DNA from: Verrucomicrobia bacterium SCGC AAA164-E04
GTDB taxonomy: Bacteria; Verrucomicrobiota; Verrucomicrobiia; Limisphaerales; AAA164-E04
DNA length: 64,000 nucleotides
Direction of reading: 5' to 3'
Assembly (NCBI GenBank): GCA_000383715.1
Contig: KB911884.1
Coordinates: 1-64,000, forward strand
A model generated the notes under the pieces. The model saw only the letters and a program-made list of their open reading frames with translations. It was not told the DNA's origin and did no database searches. The position numbers and the translations under genes are program-made. Within the stretch, counting starts at the first letter, position 1; each line of letters begins with the position of its first letter. Shown here in pieces: positions 25,774 through 33,732 of this stretch.

Positions 25774-26609
25774 TTTTTGCGTTGCTGACGATTCCAGCTC
25801 TTTCCCGAAAGCTGTGAGATAGCCGACATCACCTCGAAATGACAATCACGCACTTCCTTCAAAGCAGGTTTCTCCTGAGGGGGGCCAGGATGGATGGGGG
25901 CTCCGAATTCAATGGAGAACGGAATATATTCAGAAATGGGGTGTTGGTTTGAGTGCTTCGGAAAGCGGATGCCGGCAGGCACAACGGGTACGCCTGTTTT
26001 TAACGACATCTGTGCCACGCCCGAATATCCTTTGAGAAGGACTTCTGGTTGACGATTCGTGGTTCCTTCTGGAAACACCCCCAGAGATTGTCTGGATTCA
26101 AGGGCATCAAGTGCCTGATCAAAACTTCCTTGTCCTTTGACAAACATCGGTTTGAACACGTTTAAAAACTTGGGTCTGGCTGGCTTACGAGCGACCGTAA
26201 TGACTTCACCAAAATAATAGAGCACCGAAATTCCGGGAACCAGACAAAAATTCCAATCCGCCAGGAAGTGGATCAGTTTTCCTTTTCGAAGGAAATGCAG
26301 CAAGGCAGGAATGTAGATTGCTTCAAGCTTCTGGCTGTGGTTCAAGGCCAGAATGAAGGGGTCCATGGCGGGATTGATGTGCCTCAAACCTCGCACTTCG
26401 ACGACTTTATTACCAAAAAGCAAAAGTGTTAATTTGGTGAGCCATCTGGTCGGTGCACGATGTGTCAATGGCATGGGTGCCTTGAGGATCTCTGACATCC
26501 TAAAAGAGGCGGTATCCATCGATTCAGGTAAGGAAACAGCAGGGACTGCTTTTTCATGCAATGACCTGCTGGATTCAGAATCTTGTTTCTGTGTCGATTT
26601 TTTCGACAT
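25770..26609 (-). CDS. PlsC/OlsA-like O-acyltransferase with HX4E motif
   Basis: A 279-residue LPLAT-fold acyltransferase. Motif I is NHSQKLEA with His91 and Glu96, so the normal HX4D catalytic pair is HX4E here. Motif III is intact as FPEGTTNR at 179-186, and motif IV-like GVPVVPAGIRFP follows. The N-terminal 50 residues are polar and variable. A hydrophobic stretch (HFLADWNFCLVPGISVLYYFG) probably associates with the membrane. The enzyme should transfer a fatty acyl chain from ACP or CoA to a hydroxyl of a lyso-lipid; together with the overlapping GNAT gene the acceptor may be an N-acyl amino acid instead of 1-acyl-glycerol-3-phosphate. Whether Glu96 supports catalysis is open, though a carboxylate is conserved. 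Confidence 0.85.
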   Translation of the reverse strand: MSKKSTQKQDSESSRSLHEKAVPAVSLPESMDTASFRMSEILKAPMPLTHRAPTRWLTKLTLLLFGNKVVEVRGLRHINPAMDPFILALNHSQKLEAIYIPALLHFLRKGKLIHFLADWNFCLVPGISVLYYFGEVITVARKPARPKFLNVFKPMFVKGQGSFDQALDALESRQSLGVFPEGTTNRQPEVLLKGYSGVAQMSLKTGVPVVPAGIRFPKHSNQHPISEYIPFSIEFGAPIHPGPPQEKPALKEVRDCHFEVMSAISQLSGKSWNRQQRKK

Positions 26610-26717
26610 GATGGCATGAAAATTACCCTTCTTGCTGACTCCTCGTAAAGCCGAAAACGGAGGATATTGTGTGTGTTCGTGTGGCGTGGAATAAAGGAAA
26701 CACAGACCGGGACAAGC

Positions 26718-27719
26718 CTACAGCTTTATGGGCCTGCCTTCTTTGAACGATTGTTCCGCCTTGTCGCACAGTATATGGCTCATGATCACATCAGATTCAC
26801 CAATGGGTAAGGGTTTCCCTGTACTGACGCAATGATGAAAAGCATTCAATTCTTCGACGTAGGCCTCTCGGTAACGGGTAGGGAAGGAGTGCTCAATGAG
26901 CGGCCTGTTGATACCTGAGTGGTTGGAAAGGACGGTTGATCGAGGAGATCTGTTTTCAGCCTGAACCATCCCTTGACCGCCGAAAGCCTCAATGCGTTGA
27001 TCATACCCATAAGATGCGAAGCGGTTCACATCAATACTTGCCAATAAACCACTCTCGTATTTAAGCGACACGAGGACGTTGTCGAGGTCTTTCAAATCCC
27101 GGATGTCGTCCACAAAGTTACTTCCTATCGCATACACTTCTATGGGATCCTCATGCGTGATAAAACGCAGCATGTCAAAATCATGAACAATACAATCATG
27201 AAAAATGCCGTGGGACGTCCGGATGTAATCCATTGAGGGAAGAGGGGAATCTCTGGAAGTGAGACGGATTAATTGAGGGGAACCGATGGCTCCACCCTGA
27301 ACTTGACTGGCCAAATCTGCGAAACTCGGGTCAAATCTGCGGTTGAAGCCAACAAAAAGGCCCTTACCGGCCTTTTGTGATGCGCGGAAGCATTCCCTGA
27401 TTTCATTTAAACCGTTACCAAGCGGTTTTTCGGTGAAAACGGCTTTGCCTGCATTCAATGATGCTATGATCTGTTGATGATGTTCGCCGGTAGGGGTTGC
27501 TACAATGACAGCCTTAACGGAGTCATCCTCAAGCGCTGCATCCATGTTTGTGGAATTTGCGCAATTAAAGTCACTACCAATACGCGCAGCTTGTTCTGGA
27601 TCTACATCCACGACATGTGCAAGTTCAATTTGAGGTAAAGTCCGAATGCTTTGTAAGTGGAATCGGCCGGCCCTGCCCAGACCGATGAGGGCGATGCGGA
27701 GTGGTTTATCTTGATCCAT
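26718..27719 (-). CDS. Gfo/Idh/MocA oxidoreductase, inositol 2-dehydrogenase-like
   Basis: A 333-residue NAD(P)-dependent sugar dehydrogenase. The open frame extends to 27803, but the ATG at 27719 places the nucleotide motif LIGLGRAGRFHLQS directly at the N-terminus and removes overlap with the upstream barrel gene. The EKP motif (VFTEKPLG) and the catalytic block DCIVHDFDMLRF, with the Asp and His that act with Lys in IolG, are present. Substrates in the family include myo-inositol, scyllo-inositol and glycosides oxidised at C3. With a DUF1080 hydrolase and a xylose-isomerase-like TIM barrel a few genes away, a role in 3-keto-glycoside metabolism is a fair guess. It has no obvious export signal, so it should be cytoplasmic. 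Confidence 0.88.
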   Translation of the reverse strand: MDQDKPLRIALIGLGRAGRFHLQSIRTLPQIELAHVVDVDPEQAARIGSDFNCANSTNMDAALEDDSVKAVIVATPTGEHHQQIIASLNAGKAVFTEKPLGNGLNEIRECFRASQKAGKGLFVGFNRRFDPSFADLASQVQGGAIGSPQLIRLTSRDSPLPSMDYIRTSHGIFHDCIVHDFDMLRFITHEDPIEVYAIGSNFVDDIRDLKDLDNVLVSLKYESGLLASIDVNRFASYGYDQRIEAFGGQGMVQAENRSPRSTVLSNHSGINRPLIEHSFPTRYREAYVEELNAFHHCVSTGKPLPIGESDVIMSHILCDKAEQSFKEGRPIKL

Positions 27720-27741
27720 TGATTTACTTGATCTGATTAAA

Positions 27742-30144
27742 TTATTGAAAAACTTTTGTCCATGTGATGAAAATACCGTGCGCATCATAATCGAGATAAC
27801 CATTACTCAAGTCATCTCGGTAGCGGTAGTAGGCATATTGAAATCCGAGCGAGTCACGTTCCGAAAGCTGCTTGTGCACTTCAAACTGCCACGCGTGCTG
27901 ACTGAATTCTGATCCCATGGGCAATCCCAAGGGCAATGATTGACCATAGTCGGCATGGCTGAATGTATAGTTGGCCATCAATCGGGTTGATTCATCATAT
28001 AAGAATGTCCATGAGGAAAACAACGTATAGAGATCACCTGCGTAGGGTGCGATGGTATTGTTGTCATTGATGCCGGAAACAATCCGCGAGTCGGTGTAAC
28101 TTGCCGATCCCATCCAGAACCACCTCACAGCAGGAGTCAGTGTAGTGGTGAATCGATAGGTATGACTGTCAAAATTGCCTGCCAGCAGACTGCCAGCAGG
28201 GTAAGTCACGCCATTCAGGTTCAAGGTCCCAGCCGTGGTTCTGTAATCGGATTGTTCACCTTCATAGGCAAGGGATGTCTTCAACCAGCGAACTGGTTTC
28301 CAGGTCGTTTTCAACCCCCAGTTCTGACCTTCCGTTGAACGCTCGAGGATTGCTGCTGGAAAACCATTGCCGGGCTGTGGTCCACGATCCGTATCCAGGA
28401 GGTTGTTGAAATCGTGATGACGTCGCCTGTATCCATAGGTAGGGTTGAAACTCCATTGGTAGAAGGGCGAAAAAGTAGTTCCTAACTCCACGTTTGCGTG
28501 CCGCCCCTTGGCATCCGTATCTCGCATGAAATCTTCGCGGGAATCAAAGCTGTCGTCCAATAGCAAGTTCTCCGTCTGGCCAATGGATTCCTGTTGAATC
28601 CTGACGTCTGTGTAGAGAATCGTATTTGCGATGCCTGTGTGCCGTAACCCAAAGTTTTCTTCGATTTGAAAACGGTCAACATTACTGCCTAAGGTCGTTG
28701 GAGTGCCAAAGAAGGTTGTGTCACCTGTTCCTTTGCGTCGAGTCCATTCGGTTTGAATGCCTGCATAACCAGTTGTATGGTGCGACGGTTCCAGAAGGCT
28801 GTTGAGATTCATGATGTGGGATTCACTGCTCAACTGGATCCCTCTTGTCGAGAAGGGCATGCCTGCTCCTGCCGGATTGCTGGGATCGAAGTTCCCCAGT
28901 GCAAGATTGGCATCTCCGTCAAGATGTGAGTAGTAGTAACCACCGCTTGCCAACCACCATGGTTTGAGCTTCTTCTCCACCGTGAGCGCATTGGAACCCT
29001 GGAAATGGTCGTAGTCATCTTCCTGTGTCGACACAAAGCCGGGAAGCGGGTCCCCATCGCTGATGAAATCTCCCGTTTCAAGTGTGTGGGTTTGGCTGTA
29101 GAATTCACCGCGAAAATCATCCTGGATACGGAATCCGTTCCATTCATGCTCCAGGTCTAGCGTGATGATATGTGTTTCCTGATCGATACGTTTCCAGGCA
29201 GGAAAAATACTTCGGCCGTTAAAGGCTGCATCAAAGGCGGGCCCCCATTGCAGCATGGATTTGCTGCCGTTGCGTGATCTGTATTCGTAACCAACAGTCA
29301 AGCTGGGCAAATCAGGTCGGTTTAATCCGAATTCAAACCAGACGTTGGAAAGGTCCAGATGAAGATCACGATTCAACGCATATGGACCGAGGTTGAAACT
29401 GGGAGAGTAACCACCGTGAGGGTCGTCGTATGTTCTGGCTTGATCCAGTCCAAAACGGAAAAATCCAAGATCTCGTTTTTGAATTTCGGCTTCGACGCTG
29501 TATCTGTCATTGGGTGCCGTTATTCTGCCATCACCTGAAAAGGAAGTGCCACCTTCGAGCGTTTGTTTCCATTCGAAATTCTGAACTCCGCCATTGACTC
29601 CATCGCGCATCCAGTAGTGCTCGCGAAAGGCATTTTTGTTACCGTCAACTGCAATGAACCGTAATTGAGGTGCTACCTTGAAATAAAATGATTCCTCTGA
29701 GATATCTTCAAAAGGCAGTCCTTGATCGATCCACGCCCTTAATAATCCTATTTCTTCGTTAGTGAGTTTATCTCCTTTGCCAATGGGAGGCATTTCGTAG
29801 TCTTCCTCCAGATGAGCCACAAATTGAATCAATGTGCTTTCAGCGCTATTGCCGATTTCAATGTTGGATCCGTAATCGCCTTCTTTGAGTGCTTCTGTAC
29901 GACTTGTCAGACGATAATCTCCCTCGATGTTTTCCTGGCCGTGACATTGAAAGCACGATTCTCTGAGGATAGGCAGGATATCCGCATTAAAGTCAACGTT
30001 CCTTGGAGTTGGTGGAGGGAGTGGATCGTTTTCGCCTTGTAAGATAACTAAATTCGTGGCTACAGCCACCAGCAAAAAAAAACGAATGCAGGTTCCTGAG
30101 ATGTAACTGAGGGATTTCTTCGGAGTGATAGCAGTCATACGCAT
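27742..30144 (-). CDS. PSCyt1 haem domain fused to an MtrB-like outer-membrane beta-barrel
   Basis: An 800-residue exported protein with two parts. Residues 1-36 hold a signal sequence (RFFLLVAVATNLVI). Residues ~50-145 form a PSCyt1 single-haem domain: C64-F-Q-C-H68, then DYRLTSRTEALKEGDYG, EMPPIGKGDKLTNEEIGLLRAWIDQGLP. From ~170 to the end the sequence is amphipathic strands and polar turns (SVEAEIQKRDLGFFRFGL, LTVGYEYRSRNGS, TSLAYEGEQSDYRTT, RLMANYTFSHADYGQ), ending WTKVFQ, consistent with a large barrel like MtrB/PioB decahaem-associated porins. The frame is open to 30222; ATG 30144 sits 11 bp after the stop of an MtrA/DmsE-like cytochrome gene. The pair could form an electron conduit across the outer membrane, with an extra haem on the barrel. 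Function inferred. Confidence 0.75.
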   Translation of the reverse strand: MRMTAITPKKSLSYISGTCIRFFLLVAVATNLVILQGENDPLPPPTPRNVDFNADILPILRESCFQCHGQENIEGDYRLTSRTEALKEGDYGSNIEIGNSAESTLIQFVAHLEEDYEMPPIGKGDKLTNEEIGLLRAWIDQGLPFEDISEESFYFKVAPQLRFIAVDGNKNAFREHYWMRDGVNGGVQNFEWKQTLEGGTSFSGDGRITAPNDRYSVEAEIQKRDLGFFRFGLDQARTYDDPHGGYSPSFNLGPYALNRDLHLDLSNVWFEFGLNRPDLPSLTVGYEYRSRNGSKSMLQWGPAFDAAFNGRSIFPAWKRIDQETHIITLDLEHEWNGFRIQDDFRGEFYSQTHTLETGDFISDGDPLPGFVSTQEDDYDHFQGSNALTVEKKLKPWWLASGGYYYSHLDGDANLALGNFDPSNPAGAGMPFSTRGIQLSSESHIMNLNSLLEPSHHTTGYAGIQTEWTRRKGTGDTTFFGTPTTLGSNVDRFQIEENFGLRHTGIANTILYTDVRIQQESIGQTENLLLDDSFDSREDFMRDTDAKGRHANVELGTTFSPFYQWSFNPTYGYRRRHHDFNNLLDTDRGPQPGNGFPAAILERSTEGQNWGLKTTWKPVRWLKTSLAYEGEQSDYRTTAGTLNLNGVTYPAGSLLAGNFDSHTYRFTTTLTPAVRWFWMGSASYTDSRIVSGINDNNTIAPYAGDLYTLFSSWTFLYDESTRLMANYTFSHADYGQSLPLGLPMGSEFSQHAWQFEVHKQLSERDSLGFQYAYYRYRDDLSNGYLDYDAHGIFITWTKVFQ

Positions 30145-30155
30145 TCTTATTTTGA

Positions 30156-30956
30156 TTAGAATCGCATTTTGGGATCCACCATGGAGCCGTGGACTTGCGT
30201 GTGACACCCGGCAGTCCAACAACTGCCAGCCTGCATACTGAAGCTATGGGGTGCTTTCCCAATGAAAATGTCTCCTGATCCCGGGAATTGAATTTGAGAA
30301 TGACATTTGAGACAGAGATTCGAATCGCGTTGAATCAGCATTTTGGAATTCACAGAGCCGTGCGGGTCATGGCATTCGGTACAACCTTCCCTCATGGCCT
30401 CATGCTCGAACACAAATGTGCGAGCCTGTTCTTGATGACACTCTGCGCAGGATTGATTCAATCGGGCAAACGCAAGCCCTCCCTGAGGCTTGTTCATGTC
30501 GCGTCCATGTGGATCATGGCAGTCCACACAGTTCATTAAGTCCTCGAGTACTGGGTGGTGGTTGGGGAGACTGAACTTGGCGTGGATTTCCTGATGACAT
30601 TCCATGCAAGAGGCAGAGTCATCCCCGGGATTGTGAATAAAGATCCCTTTTCCTCCACCTGCCTTGATGTGAAGGCTTCCGGGGCCATGACACGATTCAC
30701 AACCGGATGAACCGATAGATCTTTGATCATCCATATGAAATCTGGCATGCGGACTGGAGGGGAAAACATCGACTATCGGAGTATGACAATCAGAACACGC
30801 ATCGTTTCCAGCGAAGCTTGCCCCTTCTATTTCAGGGGGACGAACAATGGCGACTTTGGTGGTGGTGCCACAAGAAGTGCTTCCTAGACTAATCCAAAAA
30901 GCGGCGACTGCAGTGATGAGTCCTCCGCATATAGAGTGCAATTTCTTTTGGCTCAT
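30156..30956 (-). CDS. MtrA/DmsE-like multihaem c-type cytochrome (eight haem motifs)
   Basis: A 266-residue exported cytochrome. The N-terminus has a signal segment (GGLITAVAAFWISLGSTSC) that may be a weak lipobox at Cys29. Seven CXXCH sites are visible: CSDCH54, CESCH86, CMECH117, CVDCH143, CAECH170, CTECH192 and CLKCH215 (numbers of the first Cys). An eighth site at Cys246 is CWTAGCH, a CX4CH form. The C-terminal HTQVHGS ending after the last haem is the signature of the MtrA/DmsE/PioA family, whose members carry ten haems and sit inside an outer-membrane barrel. This one is shorter. It lies directly upstream of a barrel protein on the same strand with an 11-bp gap, so the two should be co-expressed. 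Axial histidines are plentiful (CHDPHG repeats). Confidence 0.85.
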   Translation of the reverse strand: MSQKKLHSICGGLITAVAAFWISLGSTSCGTTTKVAIVRPPEIEGASFAGNDACSDCHTPIVDVFPSSPHARFHMDDQRSIGSSGCESCHGPGSLHIKAGGGKGIFIHNPGDDSASCMECHQEIHAKFSLPNHHPVLEDLMNCVDCHDPHGRDMNKPQGGLAFARLNQSCAECHQEQARTFVFEHEAMREGCTECHDPHGSVNSKMLIQRDSNLCLKCHSQIQFPGSGDIFIGKAPHSFSMQAGSCWTAGCHTQVHGSMVDPKMRF

Positions 30957-31053
30957 GAGTTAGATTTGGAATGAATGCTGCGTAACCTACTTATCCTGCA
31001 TATATTCTGCAATCATTTAGCAGCTCAGTCGATGATGTGTCAGTAAAGAAATC

Positions 31054-32535
31054 TTAGTCCTTTTTCCTGAAGAGTCGACTCAGCGTGGGAAGCATAAATA
31101 TCACCAAGAGGACAGTAACCATGGTCAGACAAAAAGGACGGGTCAGAAACGGCATCCAATCACCTTCAGTTTTGATCAAGCCTGTTCGGAGGTTTTTTTC
31201 CACCATAGGCCCAAGGATGAGTCCAAGGATGAGCGGAGCCAGGGGGATGGCCAGAAGCTCGAGCCCAAATCCTATCAACCCGAACAGAGCCATCACATAC
31301 ACATCAAACATGCTGTTTTGGAGTGAATAGGCACCCACTACAGAAAACACCACGACAGCGGTGAGTACCCAGTGCCGAGGAAGTTGAAGGAGTTTGTCGA
31401 ATGTTTTGATTCCGACCCAACCAGCTGGGAGCAATAAGATTTGCGTGATAAAGGCGATTGCAAAAATTGACTGAACCTGTGATCCACTTTGTTCAAAGAT
31501 CATTGGGCCGGGTTTAATGTCGTAAACCATCAGCGCTCCCAGCACGATGGCTGTCACGGCATCTCCTGGAATGCCGAAGACCAGTGCAGGGATCCATGCA
31601 CCGCCAACCGCCGCGTTATTGGCACTTGTCGGCGCAATCACTCCTTCATCGCTTCCTGTGCCGAACTCTTCTGGAGATTTGGACGTTTTTTGAGCAAGTC
31701 CATAAGCTCCCCACGCGGCAATATCCGCGCCGGCTCCAGGGAGGGCCCCGATCACCGTTCCCACCAAAGCGGATTGACCAATCAATCGTTTTCTCTTCGT
31801 CAGATTTTTAAATATTCTTTTGAATGGAATTCTGGAGCTCTTTGTGGATTTTAAATGATCTTGGCTGGACTTTGAGATGGATGGTCGCCACAGATTTCGA
31901 AGCACTTCAGATAAACCGAATAATCCGATCATGACGGGGATGAACTGGACTCCATCCATGAGTTCGTTTTTACCATATGTGAATCGTTGTGCTCCGCTGA
32001 CAATGTCAAGTCCAACAGTGGAGATGAGCATTCCCAAACTTGCCGCCAGGATGCCATTGAGTGTATTTTCTGCGCTGACCAAAGCACTCAGGCTGAGACC
32101 GAATATGGCAAGCCAGAAGTATTCAAAAGAACTGAACTTCAAAGCGAACTTGGCTAATTGTGGTGCAAGAAATATCATCAGGAGTACTCCGATCATACCG
32201 CCTATGCAACTGCAGCAAAGATTCAGGTAAAGTGCTTGCAAGCCTTGCCCCTTGCGTGCCATCTGATGTCCGTCCAGTGTGGCTGCCGCAGATGCCGGGG
32301 TCCCGGGGATCCTCAGGTAAGTAGCGGGGATATCACCGGCAAAAATAGCGGTAAAACTGACGCCAATGATCATCGCTAAACCCGCATCGGCAGGCAGGTA
32401 GTAGCTCAAGGGAACGATGAGGGCCACGGCCATGGTTGCCGTCAGGCCTGGAGTGGCACCGACAAAAATGCCAAATACCATTCCCAGTAGCCAGGGAATC
32501 AAGGTGCCCGGCTGAAATAACTCAATCCAGTTCAT
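31054..32535 (-). CDS. TctA-type tripartite tricarboxylate transporter large permease, orphan
   Basis: A 493-residue integral membrane protein with about 11-12 hydrophobic segments. Family hallmarks are the duplicated loops GIFVGATPGLTATMAVALIVP near residue 22-42 and GTVIGALPGAGADIAAWGAYG near 260, and GDIPATYLRIPGTPASAA and IPALVFGIPGDAVTAIVLGAL, which line the substrate path. TctA works with a small membrane subunit (TctB) and a periplasmic binding protein (TctC); neither is found within the window. The gene lies between the multihaem cytochrome and a sugar-isomerase-like gene on the same strand, 19 bp after the latter, so a sugar acid or related carboxylate is a possible substrate. The chain appears full length. 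Confidence 0.92.
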   Translation of the reverse strand: MNWIELFQPGTLIPWLLGMVFGIFVGATPGLTATMAVALIVPLSYYLPADAGLAMIIGVSFTAIFAGDIPATYLRIPGTPASAAATLDGHQMARKGQGLQALYLNLCCSCIGGMIGVLLMIFLAPQLAKFALKFSSFEYFWLAIFGLSLSALVSAENTLNGILAASLGMLISTVGLDIVSGAQRFTYGKNELMDGVQFIPVMIGLFGLSEVLRNLWRPSISKSSQDHLKSTKSSRIPFKRIFKNLTKRKRLIGQSALVGTVIGALPGAGADIAAWGAYGLAQKTSKSPEEFGTGSDEGVIAPTSANNAAVGGAWIPALVFGIPGDAVTAIVLGALMVYDIKPGPMIFEQSGSQVQSIFAIAFITQILLLPAGWVGIKTFDKLLQLPRHWVLTAVVVFSVVGAYSLQNSMFDVYVMALFGLIGFGLELLAIPLAPLILGLILGPMVEKNLRTGLIKTEGDWMPFLTRPFCLTMVTVLLVIFMLPTLSRLFRKKD

Positions 32536-32554
32536 CCTATGTTTGAGATCATCC

Positions 32555-33508
32555 TCATTGAACCATGCTCAGAGCTTTGCGCAGGGACTGGGCAATGAAG
32601 CCAATGCCCTGTGAGCGAGGCATGTCTCTGAAGTGTTGGTTGAATGGTTCTGCCATCACTGGACCGCGAATCCCTTGTTGAGCTAATCCGTTCAGGAAAC
32701 CTGCTGTGTCTATGACCCCGGTGGAGCAGGGCAATTCACGACGGTTGTCTTGCAGGAATGGGCGTTTGATTCCTGGTTGAGCGTCATTGAGTTCTATGCT
32801 TACCACATGTCTGGGTTTGAGTAATTTGAGGTCCTCGAGGTTATCTTGAGCGTTGTGCCAATGCCAGCAATCCATTACCAGACCCACTGAGTCCAGTCCA
32901 ATGGATTCAATGAGCTCCAGGCCTTCGCGTAAAGTGTGGATAAATGGGAATTTACGTCGATTGCGCAACGACTCGGTTCCAACATACTCCATTCCAAACC
33001 GCAAACCGTGATCTGCAAGTATTTTGGAAATTTGTTTCAAGCGCATACTGTGTTGCTTGAAGTTTTCCTTGTAGGTCAATGTGCTATGGTTGGGCATGAT
33101 GTGAGTGATGGCACTTGTGACGCCCGCCTTTTTCAGGGATTTTGCCACCGAGGGAAGACTTCGAATGTCATCCTGAAATCGACTTTGGTCTTTTCTGAAT
33201 TCTACCGGCATGCTGGCCGTGCCCCACTCTAAATCAGCCTCCATTAATTGCTGCGCGTAGCTTTCATGGTCCTCATCGTTCCATTTCTGGATTTCCTCAG
33301 TGTGAGCACCCACCGATTGAAAACCAAATTGCCTGGCCCATGAAATAGCCTCATCTTGACTGCCCTGAATGCCCAATTTCCAAACCGTGAGATCGAGGGT
33401 GAAGGCATCAGAAGCAGCCGCAGCGGCTGCCTCTTGATTGAATATCGACGTGGCTGCAACGGCACCTGTTATTAAACCAGAGCGCCGCATCCATTCTCGA
33501 CGGTTCAT
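32555..33508 (-). CDS. Tat-exported TIM-barrel sugar phosphate isomerase/epimerase family protein
   Basis: A xylose-isomerase-like TIM barrel (AP endonuclease 2 fold) of about 317 residues. The ATG at 33508 starts a Tat signal, MNRREWMRRSGLITGAVAAT; the frame is open further to 33655, with another ATG at 33562. Metal-ligand segments are present: GLRFGMEYVGTES, GLVMDCWHWHNAQ, VVSIELNDAQPG and GPVMAEPFN. In PVC bacteria such exported enzymes commonly sit with Gfo/Idh/MocA dehydrogenases and DUF1080 hydrolases, as they do here, and may isomerise or eliminate 3-keto sugars in the periplasm. The gene is 20 bp upstream of tctA, so transport of its product is plausible. Reaction not known. Confidence 0.82.
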   Translation of the reverse strand: MNRREWMRRSGLITGAVAATSIFNQEAAAAAASDAFTLDLTVWKLGIQGSQDEAISWARQFGFQSVGAHTEEIQKWNDEDHESYAQQLMEADLEWGTASMPVEFRKDQSRFQDDIRSLPSVAKSLKKAGVTSAITHIMPNHSTLTYKENFKQHSMRLKQISKILADHGLRFGMEYVGTESLRNRRKFPFIHTLREGLELIESIGLDSVGLVMDCWHWHNAQDNLEDLKLLKPRHVVSIELNDAQPGIKRPFLQDNRRELPCSTGVIDTAGFLNGLAQQGIRGPVMAEPFNQHFRDMPRSQGIGFIAQSLRKALSMVQ

Positions 33509-33673
33509 GCTGAAAACGGATTGTGGCTTATCCGAGTTTGGTCCGGGAGTGGTTGTTTGCATGCCTCCCTGATACTGGAAGCCGGGATTCAGGTCAATGT
33601 CAGGTTCGACAGCATCTATGCATTTGGATCCATTCCTTGATGCGTCGTGAGTCAATCTTCCAGGGGCATGTAA

Positions 33674-33705
33674 GGAAAAAACCCGCTACAAACGTAACGG
33701 GTTTT
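33674..33705 (-). terminator. Rho-independent terminator after the DUF1080 gene
   Basis: AAAACCCG (33678-33685) pairs with CGGGTTTT (33698-33705); the stem extends across a C/A mismatch through TAC/GTA to an AAAC loop. On the minus strand the hairpin is followed by a run of six T, ending transcription of the gene at 33733-35043. Confidence 0.75.
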
Positions 33706-33732
33706 GCTTGTTCAATGAGTGTCTGCTTTCAT

